NCBI RefSeq assembly: GCF_007992715.1
Contig: NZ_BKAU01000001.1
Location: forward strand, 682,001-746,000
Origin: Chitinophaga cymbidii
GTDB lineage: Bacteria > Bacteroidota > Bacteroidia > Chitinophagales > Chitinophagaceae
Length of the DNA stretch: 64,000 nucleotides
Reading direction: 5' to 3'
Part shown: positions 44,531 to 53,640 of the stretch, piece after piece
Layout of the letters: the number at the start of each line of letters is the position of its first letter
How positions within the stretch are numbered: the stretch's first letter is position 1
Position numbers and translations under genes: made by a program
The notes under the pieces: model-generated
The model's input: the letters and a program-made list of their open reading frames with translations, nothing else
What the model was told of the DNA's origin: nothing
The model's database searches: none

Positions 44531-45925
44531 TTAATAATTCTTACCTCCATCCTTATGCCCGTGTTCCTTTTCCTGCACCAGCTTAAATACTTTTCCGGTA
44601 GTACCGGAGGGGCCTGCAACACTGGAAACCGTCAGGTATACTTCTCCTTCCATATCCTGCCCGAAACCTTTCAGATAATAACCGATATCGTCCGGATGAT
44701 CTTTCAATGCCACTTCCGTAAAATCCCACAATCCTTCACCACCGCGGGGATCAGCAACAAACAGCTCACCGTTGGGCACATTGCCGGGTTGGGAAAAAGT
44801 ACCGAACAGGTATTTCCCCTTCAACGCGGGTATTTCACGGCCGCGATAAACATTCCCTCCGATGATGGTAGTAGCCCGGCCTCCTTTTGGATTGTCCGCG
44901 TTATTCATTTCAATGACGGGATCTATCAGCCGGTTTCCCATTGAATCGGTAACGGGACAGCCCGGCAGCTCTACGGTATTGTTGGCCGCATCAAAACAAT
45001 GTGTTCCTTCTTTTACGTTCCATCCATAGTTTCCTCCTTTCCTCACCACATCTATTTCTTCGTACAGCGACTGCCCGGCATCGCCAGCATATAACCAGTG
45101 ATTGCCGCCCATGTCAAAAGAAAAACGGTAAGGATTGCGGAAGCCGTAAGCATATATCTCATCGCGGCCCGGCTTGTCCACGAACGGGTTGTCGGCCGGG
45201 ATACCGTAGGGACTGCCGTTGTTGACATCAATGCGAAGAATGTCGCCGAACAGGTTGGAGTCTACATCCTGCCCGTTACCGCCGGCGTTTACAGCATACC
45301 AGTCCATTACATGCCCCGGCGCCACATCATTTGCCGCGCCGCCATCGCCGATAGCAATGTACAGGTATCCGTCCGGCCCGAACGCCAGCGTACCGCCGTT
45401 ATGATTGCCTTGCGGATCGTCGATATCGAAAAGAATTTTCTCCGAGCTCATGTCTGCCACATTGGGATCGGCGGACACTTTAAACTCCGCGATACGGCTC
45501 AGGTTGTTCCATGAAGCGCCTGCCTGCGGGCCTCCGGGGCGGGGAGGAAGATTGTAGTAAATAAAGAACCGCCCGTTGGTCCGGTAGTCCGGGTGGAACG
45601 CAAACCCCAACAATCCGCGTTCATCGTAATTCGGATTTAACGCAACCATCGCGCCGGTTACATCCAGGAAGGGCGTTGCCAACCTGTTGCCGTTGGCATC
45701 CACGATCCAGATCTTCCCCACCTGGTCAAGGATGAACAGCCGTTTGGTGTTGTCCGGCGCCTCCACCACACCGAGCGGAGATACCAGGTTGTCCGCCACC
45801 AGCTCCAGGCTTATGGCTTTAGGCGGCCTGAAATCAGGTTTCCTGCAGCTGTGGATGAACAGCGGCAAGACGACTATCATACTGCGCAGGAAGAGGTGCG
45901 CGGCCTTTGTGGTACTGATTTTCAT
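44531..45925 (-). CDS. soluble PQQ-type glucose/sorbosone dehydrogenase lipoprotein
   Basis: 464 residues from the ATG at 45925 (MKISTTKAAHLF); an in-frame ATG at 45934 is equally open. Lipoprotein signal ending PLFIHSC. The body is the six-bladed propeller of the glucose/sorbosone dehydrogenase family: VSPLGVVEAPDNTKRLFILDQVG, ERGLLGFAFHPDY, NHNGGTLAFGPDGYLYIAIGDGG (the calcium/PQQ-binding blade with its essential His) and EIYAYGFRNPYRFSFD. Members oxidise aldose sugars in the periplasm with PQQ. Whether this organism makes PQQ cannot be seen here. Single-gene unit, convergent with the CE15-type gene and divergent from the beta-helix gene. Confidence 0.93.
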   Translation of the reverse strand: MKISTTKAAHLFLRSMIVVLPLFIHSCRKPDFRPPKAISLELVADNLVSPLGVVEAPDNTKRLFILDQVGKIWIVDANGNRLATPFLDVTGAMVALNPNYDERGLLGFAFHPDYRTNGRFFIYYNLPPRPGGPQAGASWNNLSRIAEFKVSADPNVADMSSEKILFDIDDPQGNHNGGTLAFGPDGYLYIAIGDGGAANDVAPGHVMDWYAVNAGGNGQDVDSNLFGDILRIDVNNGSPYGIPADNPFVDKPGRDEIYAYGFRNPYRFSFDMGGNHWLYAGDAGQSLYEEIDVVRKGGNYGWNVKEGTHCFDAANNTVELPGCPVTDSMGNRLIDPVIEMNNADNPKGGRATTIIGGNVYRGREIPALKGKYLFGTFSQPGNVPNGELFVADPRGGEGLWDFTEVALKDHPDDIGYYLKGFGQDMEGEVYLTVSSVAGPSGTTGKVFKLVQEKEHGHKDGGKNY

Positions 45926-46100
45926 AGTAATCACGATTTGGTGGTTAAAAAAAATCGTAATAGGCAGAGAGGGGAATTGCCCGCCAGGCGGTCTTTACAA
46001 CAGCAGTAGCGCAAAGACATGGAGCGGAATAAACCAGTACGCGGATAAATAAAAAAAGGTTGCCTTTTTTTGATCTACTTTTAAATAAACGCTCATTCCC

Positions 46101-47324
46101 ATGCGACTGCTCATTCTCTTGCTTCCCCTTGCCTGCCTGTATGGCCCTCTGTCCGCCACGATACTGCATACCGGCCACGGACAACGTTATGCGGATATTA
46201 CCGCCGCCGCAAAAACAGCTGTTCCCGGCGATACCATACTCGTGCACAATGGCGCGTATCGTGGTGATCAGTCATTACAGGGATTGCAGGGCGCACCGGG
46301 CAAATGGATATATATCATAGCGGAGAAAAGCGGGGCAGTATTGTTTGAAGGCGGGAACACAGCCTGGAGAGGGAGCGACCTGGCTTACCTGCACATCGAG
46401 GGATTTGTATTTGCCGGGCAAAAAGGCAATGGCCTCAATCTGGATGATGGCGGCACTTATACCTCTCCGGCGCATCATATCGTATTGCAACATTGTACAT
46501 TCCGGGATATGGCCGCCACCGGCAATAACGACCTCCTTAAACTATCGGGCGTGGATGACCTTACCATTGTGCACTGCACGTTCCTCAACGGTTCACCCGG
46601 CGGCAGCGGCATCGACATGGTGGGCTGTCATAACGGCCTCATCCGACAGTGCCGCTTTGAGAACATGGGGGCGAATGCCGTGCAGATGAAAGGTGGCAGC
46701 AGCAATATCCGCATTGAAGCCTGTATGTTCAGGAATGCCGGCAGCAGGGCCATCAATCTTGGCGGCAGCACCGGGCTGGCTTTTTTCAGGCCGGCCAACG
46801 CCACCTGGGAAGCAGCGGACCTGAAAGTGTACAGCAATGTGTTCATCGGTTCGGACGTGCCGGTGGCATTCGTGGGATGCATCCGCTCGGAAGTGGTGAA
46901 CAATACCATTTACAAACCGGGCAGATGGGCCATCCGCATTCTGCAGGAAAACAGGGATACTACGCGCTTCGTGAAATGCGGGGATAATATCTTTCGCAAT
47001 AATATTGTTTGCATCGATGAACAGGTGCGTACCGTCTGCAGTATTGGCCCCGGCACGGCGGCGGAAAGCTTTACTTTTTCCAATAACCTGTGGGTGCATA
47101 CCGGGAATGGCGCATGGAGCGGGCCATCACTGCCGGCGCCTGAAGCGGGTGGACTGGTGGGGAAAGATCCGCTGTTCAGGAATGCAGAGGAAGGGGATTT
47201 TCGTATTGAGGATGGGAGCGCGGCGGCTGGTGCGGGATTTGGGGTGCGGGATCCGGAGAGGGATTATGGAGGTAATTTGTTTGGGAGGATGAGGAGTATC
47301 GGGGCATTTGAAGTGAATGAATAA
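46101..47324 (+). CDS. secreted right-handed parallel beta-helix protein, possible polysaccharide lyase
   Basis: 407 residues with a signal peptide (MRLLILLLPLACLYGPLSA). The sequence is a run of about 20-25-residue coils with N/G turns: YADITAAAKTAVPGDTILVHNG, LHIEGFVFAGQKGNGLNLDD, IVLQHCTFRDMAATGNNDLL, LTIVHCTFLNGSPGGSGIDM, IRIEACMFRNAGSRAINLGG. The opening (tubulous PGD-T-I-V-NG start) resembles chondroitinase-B/PL6 and DUF1565-type helices, and the C-terminal FRIEDGSAAAGAG...IGAFEVNE is the usual cap of such proteins. Glycan lyase or epimerase activity is possible, but I see no clear catalytic set. It stands alone, divergent from the PQQ dehydrogenase. Confidence 0.85.
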   Translation: MRLLILLLPLACLYGPLSATILHTGHGQRYADITAAAKTAVPGDTILVHNGAYRGDQSLQGLQGAPGKWIYIIAEKSGAVLFEGGNTAWRGSDLAYLHIEGFVFAGQKGNGLNLDDGGTYTSPAHHIVLQHCTFRDMAATGNNDLLKLSGVDDLTIVHCTFLNGSPGGSGIDMVGCHNGLIRQCRFENMGANAVQMKGGSSNIRIEACMFRNAGSRAINLGGSTGLAFFRPANATWEAADLKVYSNVFIGSDVPVAFVGCIRSEVVNNTIYKPGRWAIRILQENRDTTRFVKCGDNIFRNNIVCIDEQVRTVCSIGPGTAAESFTFSNNLWVHTGNGAWSGPSLPAPEAGGLVGKDPLFRNAEEGDFRIEDGSAAAGAGFGVRDPERDYGGNLFGRMRSIGAFEVNE

Positions 47325-47341
47325 AAAAATGACCGGTTTAT

Positions 47342-48667
47342 TTAGCCGGTTATCTTCTTCGTAAAATTTTTTACCGGAAGATATTGGCTTTTATTTCTCA
47401 ATCTTCGTTCTTCAAAGAAACCTTCAGTCACCAGGCCGTTGAGATCATTACGGGCGGTCTGGTTACTAATACCAAATTTAATTTCTACCTGCTTCACGGT
47501 AAAATAAGTTGTTGGCACCCGCATCACTTCCTGCACCAATATTATCTGCCGTTCATTTAAACTCGTTGACCGCAACATGTTCATTGCGCTCTGCTTTTCC
47601 TCCGATTTTCGTTTGATATACCGCTTCAGGTCCTCTAATGCCAGATGGATACATCTTAAATTATAGTGTACAAAATAGGTCAGATCGTTCTCATCCTGTT
47701 CTGTGTGTAAATAAGCTCTTGAATATTGCGCCTTGGAAGATAGAATAATCCTGGATACAGACATGAACTCAATCAACCAATAACCATGCTTTAAAAGATA
47801 CCAGTAAAAAATTGTTCTGGCTGTTCTTCCATTTCCATCTACGAAAGGATGGATATAACCGATCAGGAAATGCAGGATGATCCCTTTGGTTATGGGATGC
47901 AGAAAGAAATCAATTTTCTCCTTATCGTTTGCAAAATCACAAAATGCGGCCATTAGCTGATCAATATCCACTGCTTTGGGAGGAGTGTAAATCGCAGCTC
48001 CTGTTTGAACATCTACAACTTTGACATCATCGTCTTTTCTGAATTCACCTTCTTCTCCTGTATCGGCCAATGTAGACTTCGTCAAGACAGCGTGAAGGTG
48101 TTTGATATTTGGCAAGGTTATCGGCGTGCTTCTGTTTTTAACGATCCATTGCATCGCATTGTAGTTATTCACGATCATTTGCTCCGCATGGTTCTGGGGC
48201 TTCCGGTTGCTTTGCAACATTTGCTTGGCAATTTTCCGGGTGGTCGCAGCTCCTTCCAGCTGACTGGATGCAATGGCTTCTTCCATCAGCGAACTAATAA
48301 GGTACCTGTCCTTGTCTTCCGCAGGAATAATCATTTCACCTTGTAACGACCCTCCGAGGTTCAGGTCAAATTCGTGCAGATACTGTTGAATTTTGGAGGG
48401 CGAGCCAATGAGGAATTCCAACGCAGAAAGCCCTCCTACAGTCAGCCTTTTATTGGATATCCTGCGGTGAGCCTTGACGGTACCCCAAAGTTTTTTTGGG
48501 GATATCCCCCATTCCTGAGCCCTGTACTTCCATTTGTCATAGTAGTAATATTTACTATTGACGATAGTAAGAAATTCTTCAAATTTCCCCATTTTACTTA
48601 ATTCATTCAATACGTCTCCAAAATTAAACGTTCTGGGAATCAACGGAGTAGGTTCAGGAAGCCTCAT
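47342..48667 (-). CDS. Fic-family AMPylase-type protein with inhibitory motif and winged-helix DNA-binding domain
   Basis: 441 residues. The Fic core motif HPFVDGNGR occupies 273-281, complete with the catalytic His and the ATP-anchoring Gly/Arg residues. An N-terminal inhibitory helix carries SSQLEG (134-139), the S/TxxxEG motif that holds class II Fic proteins off. Residues about 375-441 form a winged helix (MRVPTTYFTVKQVEIKFGISNQTARNDLNGLV). This architecture is a cytoplasmic Fic protein that probably binds its own promoter. Two 25-bp palindromes lie directly upstream. The target of AMPylation is unknown. The gene is monocistronic and its codon/base composition is more AT-rich than that of its neighbours, a hint of acquisition. 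Confidence 0.95.
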   Translation of the reverse strand: MRLPEPTPLIPRTFNFGDVLNELSKMGKFEEFLTIVNSKYYYYDKWKYRAQEWGISPKKLWGTVKAHRRISNKRLTVGGLSALEFLIGSPSKIQQYLHEFDLNLGGSLQGEMIIPAEDKDRYLISSLMEEAIASSQLEGAATTRKIAKQMLQSNRKPQNHAEQMIVNNYNAMQWIVKNRSTPITLPNIKHLHAVLTKSTLADTGEEGEFRKDDDVKVVDVQTGAAIYTPPKAVDIDQLMAAFCDFANDKEKIDFFLHPITKGIILHFLIGYIHPFVDGNGRTARTIFYWYLLKHGYWLIEFMSVSRIILSSKAQYSRAYLHTEQDENDLTYFVHYNLRCIHLALEDLKRYIKRKSEEKQSAMNMLRSTSLNERQIILVQEVMRVPTTYFTVKQVEIKFGISNQTARNDLNGLVTEGFFEERRLRNKSQYLPVKNFTKKITG

Positions 48668-48672
48668 AATAT

Positions 48673-48697
48673 CTCCTAATTTTTACAAATTTAGGAG
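48673..48697. promoter_or_regulatory. palindromic operator 1 at the Fic promoter (overlaps -7 box)
   Basis: A 25-bp imperfect palindrome with arms CTCCTAA and TTAGGAG lies 5 bases before the Fic ATG. On the minus strand it contains TAAATTTG (48693-48686), an exact TAnnTTTG -7 box, so a protein bound here would block transcription. It matches the second palindrome at 48741-48765. Confidence 0.65.
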
Positions 48698-48740
48698 TTT
48701 TTAGGAATTCAGGCTAATTTGGGAGCCGAAATCCCAAAAA

Positions 48741-48765
48741 CTCCTAATTTGTGCAATTTTAGGAG
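48741..48765. promoter_or_regulatory. palindromic operator 2 upstream of the Fic gene
   Basis: A 25-bp imperfect palindrome with the same arms CTCCTAA / TTAGGAG and the same 11-base centre length as operator 1. The two centres are 68 bases apart, about six and a half helical turns. Half-site-like words (TTAGGAATT, CTAATTTGGGAG) also lie between them. Confidence 0.6.
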
Positions 48766-48790
48766 TTTAATGGAGATAATTTAAAAGCAT

Positions 48791-48814
48791 AAAGCAGGGC
48801 AAATACCCTGCTTT
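48791..48814 (-). terminator. terminator hairpin after the ABC permease gene
   Basis: AAAGCAGGG and CCCTGCTTT form a perfect 9-bp stem with a 6-base loop, 21 bases past the permease stop codon at 48836. On the minus strand it is followed by ATGCTTTTAAATT, a moderately T-rich tail. It would close the long sigma/SusCD/ABC operon. Confidence 0.7.
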
Positions 48815-48835
48815 ATAACTATGATGAAAAAAAGA

Positions 48836-51154
48836 TCACTGTCTTCTCCGCCGGAACCATATTATCAGGTAACTGATTAGCATCACAGCCGGTAAAACAC
48901 CGGTGAACGCTATTTTGGAAATCCTGAAACCAGTTTTCCCGATCTTGATATCGTTATCTGTAAATGGCGGACGGCTCACATCCACCGGTGCGTCGTAGTT
49001 GGACAGCCAGTTGAAAGACCCGGCGATCAGCATGAAATTCCCCGCCATAATATCCTTGCGCGAATGACCAAGTTCTCCATTGCTGATACAATCGGCATCT
49101 CCCAGGATGATAATCTTCTGTTCCTTTTCATTGACCTTACGGCTGAGCGCAATGGCAGTAGCCATGTTAGCGGCTTCCGTTTCGCCCGCGGCAAGGTTCA
49201 AGGTTGCGCTGTCATCTACAAAATCAACCGTTTCCAGTTCGTTCCATACGCCGGTGGAATCGGTTATGAACAAAGGTTTAACGGTATAGCCGTTCGCAGC
49301 CGCGGCATTGTATTGGAGGCCCACTGCTGATGGCATTACTACTACCTGCTTGTTGCGGTGAATGGAGCCAAAAGCATCCGCAAGGTCGCCGGCTTCTTTG
49401 GTTGGACGGGTAAATATCAGGTCAGCCTGAAAGTTCTTGCTGGGCTTTACCAGCCTGCCTTCCATCAGCTGTACGCCAAAGATTTCCGTGATAACGTTCA
49501 TGGTGCCCTGCCGTTTGGGTTCAGCTGCTATCAGCAGGTTCCCGCCCCGGGCAATGTATTGTTTCAGGTGCTCCAGGTGAAGGTCCGGGAGGGCTGTTTT
49601 CACGTCCGCGATCACCAGGATGCTGATGTGCGCCGGCACCTCGTTGTCGAGAGAAAGTTGTTCGAAGTCGAAGCCCTGGTTGATGAGGGAATAGCGGAAA
49701 GTATTTTCCCTGGCGAACTTGTTATAATCGCGGTCGCCCTCTTTGATGCAATCCCGCTCACCATGCCCCTCTACAAATCCTACTTTGGGCAACGTAGTCA
49801 CCAGCCGTTTAATGGCGGCGCTGATCTCCCCTTCGGAAGGAAAGCCCATCGCATCGTTAAAAACGCGCAGTACGGACTGCTGCCCGTTGTCGCGCTTCAG
49901 CACCTTTACATACCGGAATTGTTCTGCGGCCAGCGTTTCCTTAATGCTTCCGATCTCGTCCACCGGCAGGAACAAGGCGGAGTCCACACCGTAGACCTGG
50001 GCGATCTTTCCCATCCGGCCCTTATCGTCCAGCGTCGGATAGCGGTTGTTCAACGATTTCTCGTTTCTGCCTTTGGCATAATAGCGTACATACTTCATTT
50101 TGATCTCCGGCTTGAACCGCAGATATTCCCTGAAACGGCGCATATCGTCCAGCTCTGCCCTGGGCATGCCCATCCACAGCCAGCGGTCTTCGTCCAGCGC
50201 ATTGGAGTAGGTGGTGATCGTCAAACCGCCCTCCGCTTTACTCACAATATCCTGGCTGGCTTTGGTCAGCGTGCGCAACTTCGTCCTGGTAGCATCGTAA
50301 AAATACATCAATGCGGGACGCGAGCTCAGGTAGCCGATCACCACCGCACTACCGATCACCAGGAGGTAACGGCCCATGGAAACAGACGGCCGGGTTTTCT
50401 GGCGCACAGCGCGGAAACGGAATATGCACAACCCCAGGAAAAGACCGATAACGGTGAGGAAATAAATTACATCTTCACTGCTGATGATACCACCGATGAA
50501 TTCATTCGTTCTGCCCCCCATCGTGAGCCAGAACATGATGTCACGGACAAAAGGCACATCCTGCCACAGCTGGTTGGTGTAGTTCAGCACGGCAAAAACG
50601 GCAAAGGTGCCCATGGCGGCAACTACCTGGTAAGAGGTGAGGCTGGACATAAAAAGCCCCACGGCGCCGTAAGCGCAGATCAGCAAAAACACGCCCAGCA
50701 AGCCGGTCAGTGTGGCGGGGAAGTCGAATTTATCCACTACAAAAGCGCCGTATAGCGTAAAGAGGAATACGATGCCGGTCATCAGCAGCGCGTAAGCCGC
50801 AATGGACAGGAACTTCCCGAAAATGATCTGGGCATCGCTGATCGGTGAAGAATACAGTAATTTGATGGAACCGCTGCTCAGCTCGCGGCTCATCATGCCC
50901 ATGGTGAGCAAGGGTATATAGAAATAGAGATATCCGAGCAATCTTGCATAGAATCCCTGCCAGGGATCGGTATACAGGTTCAGTGTAACGCCTTTTAATT
51001 CATATCCCATTTCCTTGAAATTGACGAATCCGCTCAGGGCGCCCGTAAACACGAGGCTGGCCTGGATGGTGAATACAATAAGGATAAGCCATGCGATGGG
51101 TGAATAAAAAAGCAGCTGTAATTCGGTACGGGCGATTCTTATAATTTGTTTCAT
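48836..51154 (-). CDS. fused ABC-2 permease / GldG-like protein (Gldg family)
   Basis: 772 residues. The first about 245 form an ABC-2/GldF-like permease with about six helices (SPIAWLILIVFTIQASLVF, YFYIPLLTMGMMSRELSSGSIKLLYSSPIS). A linker helix at about 265-285 (YLLVIGSAVVIGYLSS) leads to a large extracytoplasmic GldG-like domain (about 290-745) with GFVEGHGERDC, HLEHLKQYIARGGNLLIAAEP and IIILGDADCISN. The protein ends in a membrane helix and RRRRQ. In gliding flavobacteria GldF and GldG are separate subunits of an ABC transporter needed for motility; this fusion is a relative of unknown cargo. It starts 17 bases after the ATPase stop and is the last gene of the operon. Confidence 0.93.
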   Translation of the reverse strand: MKQIIRIARTELQLLFYSPIAWLILIVFTIQASLVFTGALSGFVNFKEMGYELKGVTLNLYTDPWQGFYARLLGYLYFYIPLLTMGMMSRELSSGSIKLLYSSPISDAQIIFGKFLSIAAYALLMTGIVFLFTLYGAFVVDKFDFPATLTGLLGVFLLICAYGAVGLFMSSLTSYQVVAAMGTFAVFAVLNYTNQLWQDVPFVRDIMFWLTMGGRTNEFIGGIISSEDVIYFLTVIGLFLGLCIFRFRAVRQKTRPSVSMGRYLLVIGSAVVIGYLSSRPALMYFYDATRTKLRTLTKASQDIVSKAEGGLTITTYSNALDEDRWLWMGMPRAELDDMRRFREYLRFKPEIKMKYVRYYAKGRNEKSLNNRYPTLDDKGRMGKIAQVYGVDSALFLPVDEIGSIKETLAAEQFRYVKVLKRDNGQQSVLRVFNDAMGFPSEGEISAAIKRLVTTLPKVGFVEGHGERDCIKEGDRDYNKFARENTFRYSLINQGFDFEQLSLDNEVPAHISILVIADVKTALPDLHLEHLKQYIARGGNLLIAAEPKRQGTMNVITEIFGVQLMEGRLVKPSKNFQADLIFTRPTKEAGDLADAFGSIHRNKQVVVMPSAVGLQYNAAAANGYTVKPLFITDSTGVWNELETVDFVDDSATLNLAAGETEAANMATAIALSRKVNEKEQKIIILGDADCISNGELGHSRKDIMAGNFMLIAGSFNWLSNYDAPVDVSRPPFTDNDIKIGKTGFRISKIAFTGVLPAVMLISYLIIWFRRRRQ

Positions 51155-51171
51155 TATCGTATTTTCTATGT

Positions 51172-52104
51172 TCAGGACCGAATCTGTTTTTTAGACAATT
51201 CAGCAAAAATGGTGTCCATCGAATTTTTCTCTGCGTTGATCTCCTTGAGGCGCCAGCCATTGTGAACGCTCTGGCCGATGATCGTTTCCAGCATGTCATC
51301 CACGCTGCCTACTTTCACCCGGTACCGCGCCGCGCCCAGTGATTCCACATCCACTACGTTCGGCAGCCGCTTCAATTCCTCTACTCCCTTTGGTTCCAGC
51401 ATGGTGAGTATGATCGTGCCCGGCGCTGCGTAGCGGTCAAATTCTTCCACGCTGCCGGAGAACACCACGCGGCCTTCGGCCAGCATCAGGATGTAGTTGC
51501 AGGCGGCCTGCACTTCTGAAAGCATGTGGGTGGACAGGATCACCGTTCTTTCCTGTGCAATTTGCTTGACAAGGTTCCGTATCTCTACGATCTGGTTGGG
51601 ATCAAGACCGTTGGTAGGCTCGTCCAGCACTACGAGCTGGGGATTGTGGATGATGGCCTGCGCGATGCCTACCCGCTGCTGGTAACCGCCTGACAAATTC
51701 CGTATCAACCTTTTCCTGAAATGGGTGATGCCGCATTGGTCCAGCGCTTTGTCCACCGCACGCCCCTGCTCTTTGCGCGGTATCAATCTCAGTCCGGCGC
51801 AGTGCGTGAGATATTCTTCAATGGTCAGGTCAATGTGCAGCGGAGGCCGCTGCGGCAGGAACCCCATCAGGCTTTTGGCGGTGATCGCGTCCTTGCGGAT
51901 ATCAATGCCGTTAATAAAAACATCTCCTTTCGTGGGCTTCAGTACCCCACATAAAATGTTCATCATAGTAGACTTGCCCGATCCGTTGGACCCTAACAAT
52001 CCATATATGCCTTTGACCGGAATTTCAAAATCGATATCACGGATCGCCCATTGAGCGGTATAACGATGCGATAGTTGTTCTGCTTTTATAATTGGTTGCT
52101 TCAT
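51172..52104 (-). CDS. ABC transporter ATP-binding protein (GldA/NatA-like)
   Basis: 310 residues from the ATG at 52104 (MKQPIIKAEQLSHRY); the frame is open to 52131, but that would run into the previous gene. Walker A GSNGSGKST (about 38-46), the Q-loop in FLPQRPPL, signature LSGGYQQR (about 135), Walker B LVVLDEPTNGLDP (about 155) and the H-switch in STHML are all intact, so it should hydrolyse ATP. The C-terminal about 90 residues are the accessory domain typical of ABC-2 exporters. It works with the fused permease encoded 17 bases downstream. Only 7 bases separate it from the PKD-like lipoprotein gene, which strongly implies co-transcription with the SusC/SusD genes. Confidence 0.95.
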   Translation of the reverse strand: MKQPIIKAEQLSHRYTAQWAIRDIDFEIPVKGIYGLLGSNGSGKSTMMNILCGVLKPTKGDVFINGIDIRKDAITAKSLMGFLPQRPPLHIDLTIEEYLTHCAGLRLIPRKEQGRAVDKALDQCGITHFRKRLIRNLSGGYQQRVGIAQAIIHNPQLVVLDEPTNGLDPNQIVEIRNLVKQIAQERTVILSTHMLSEVQAACNYILMLAEGRVVFSGSVEEFDRYAAPGTIILTMLEPKGVEELKRLPNVVDVESLGAARYRVKVGSVDDMLETIIGQSVHNGWRLKEINAEKNSMDTIFAELSKKQIRS

Positions 52105-52111
52105 ATATCGT

Positions 52112-53635
52112 TTACATTTGAGTAAAGCCAAATCCCATCTTGTACATGCTGCTTACCGGCACGCCTTCGCCCAGTTCGATCTTCTTTATCAGGCGGCGGG
52201 AAGGATCGGCTATCTGGTCTGACAGGATGCCAAGAATATACATATCACCATTCTCCAATCCCACCATCAGCTGATCATGAGTGTGAACACCCATGATCTG
52301 GTTCTGGCTGGCGGTGATCGTTCTGATGGGGGAATCAAAGGAAAAATATTCGGAGGTCCTTGCCGGTCCCTGTTCATAGAGGTACAGGGTTTTGTTTCCG
52401 CTGCCGCCTGAATAAAAGAGATAGTTGTCGATACGGGGCAGCTGGCAGAAAACACTTTCCGTGTTGGCCGTGCCCGCACCGAAGGCGGTTTCAGACATGA
52501 ACAGCGCCTGTATCGTATAAAACTGGTCTATTACCATGATCTTCTGCACAAAATGCTGGGTGCCGTCAAAGAACACGAGGTAGTAAGAAGAGGTAAACCG
52601 CCCCTGCTGCAACCTGCCCACATACACCAATTCCTTATCCATGGCGTTGATGAGGGTGGTGCCGGGAGGAACGGGAGGGCCGGGCATATAGTTCACCGGC
52701 AGTACAAGGCCCCGGTCCGAGCCCAGGAAAAGCTGGCCTTTTGTTTTGTCATACAGGATGGTCTGCCCGCTCAGGTAAGTGCCGGTCCAGCCTTTGTCGA
52801 ATTTCACACCGTTGGGTATGAACATGGGTTTGTTGGGATATACGCCGGATTGGGAAAATGCGTTGTTTACATGCTTCCGCGTGTATATGTTCCCGTTATC
52901 GTCCAGCATCATGCTGTAATCCCACATGTAAAACTCTCCGCGTGGACGAAAATCGGTTGGCAGCGTGTTCCCGAGAAAGAAATTATTGGTGTTGTAAAGC
53001 GGTCCGAGGTTGGTGCCGTCCAGCTCTATATTACCGCCGTCATCATTTCTTACGATGAGGATATTTCCCGGGTTGGTCAGCCCCGAGCCCGCCATCCAGT
53101 GCTCTTTCACTTCCAGGACATCAGGCCCCAGCTCATTTCCGGAGATGGTGGTATAAAAATCCGCCGTTATCTCAAATGTGACCGGATCTATAAAAGAAAT
53201 GATACCGCGGTTGTCTTTTTTCGTTAATACCACCCATCCGGTCAGGTACTCGGGAATGGCATCCACATAAAATCCTTCCAGGAAAGTAGATTCATCTTTT
53301 TTGTTGACCACCTTCACCTTCACATAAGGCCGTATGCCGGTCAGGTCGCGTACGGCGTAATCCAGCACGGGGCCCGTGCTGATCTGCTCGCCATTGCAAT
53401 ACCAGGTAAATGAAAATATCTCCGCCAGCGTGCTGCTCGGTACCGTATCGCCACGATAGATGAGCTGTGGCTGGATGTGCAGCGTATCGCTGGCCCTGGG
53501 GCTCAAAAAATTGCCGCCTTCAAATACGATCGTTACTTTATTAAGCTCATCATAAGTATAGTTGCCTTTGTCCTTATAGCAGGAAGCCAGCAGGAACAGC
53601 GCCATTATGAGGCTATATAGTTTTGTTTGTTTCAT
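52112..53635 (-). CDS. PKD-like family surface lipoprotein
   Basis: 507 residues. Lipoprotein signal (MALFLLASCYKDKGNY, Cys near 19) followed by YDELNKVTIVFEGG and two PKD-like beta-sandwiches (about 30-125, with FSFTWYCNGEQISTGPVLDY). The remainder looks like a propeller of short strands (GWVVLTKKDNRGIISFID, GQTILYDKTKGQLFLGSDRG, YLFYSGGSGNKTLYLYEQG). This matches the PKD-like lipoproteins that follow SusC-SusD-DUF4843 in Bacteroidota. It is presumably a surface ligand-binding partner of the Sus complex. Gaps of 5 bases on the upstream side and 7 on the downstream side place it firmly inside the operon. Confidence 0.88.
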   Translation of the reverse strand: MKQTKLYSLIMALFLLASCYKDKGNYTYDELNKVTIVFEGGNFLSPRASDTLHIQPQLIYRGDTVPSSTLAEIFSFTWYCNGEQISTGPVLDYAVRDLTGIRPYVKVKVVNKKDESTFLEGFYVDAIPEYLTGWVVLTKKDNRGIISFIDPVTFEITADFYTTISGNELGPDVLEVKEHWMAGSGLTNPGNILIVRNDDGGNIELDGTNLGPLYNTNNFFLGNTLPTDFRPRGEFYMWDYSMMLDDNGNIYTRKHVNNAFSQSGVYPNKPMFIPNGVKFDKGWTGTYLSGQTILYDKTKGQLFLGSDRGLVLPVNYMPGPPVPPGTTLINAMDKELVYVGRLQQGRFTSSYYLVFFDGTQHFVQKIMVIDQFYTIQALFMSETAFGAGTANTESVFCQLPRIDNYLFYSGGSGNKTLYLYEQGPARTSEYFSFDSPIRTITASQNQIMGVHTHDQLMVGLENGDMYILGILSDQIADPSRRLIKKIELGEGVPVSSMYKMGFGFTQM

Positions 53636-53640
53636 GGGTA

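Noticed and set aside
46051..46071. AAAAAAAGG-TTG-CCTTTTTTT inverted repeat taken as a terminator
   Set aside because: It lies in a divergent intergenic region just before the beta-helix gene start, where no transcript should end, and its stem is almost all A/T. It might be an operator, but there is no second copy.
47329..47353. ACCGG...CCGGT inverted repeat between the beta-helix gene and the Fic gene as a bidirectional terminator
   Set aside because: The stem is only about 5 bp, it overlaps the Fic stop codon and has no proper T-tract; too weak to list.
48673..48765. Two matching palindromes considered as a CRISPR-like or mobile-element repeat
   Set aside because: There are only two copies, no unique spacer pattern, no target-site duplication and no transposase nearby; placement at the fic promoter fits operators.
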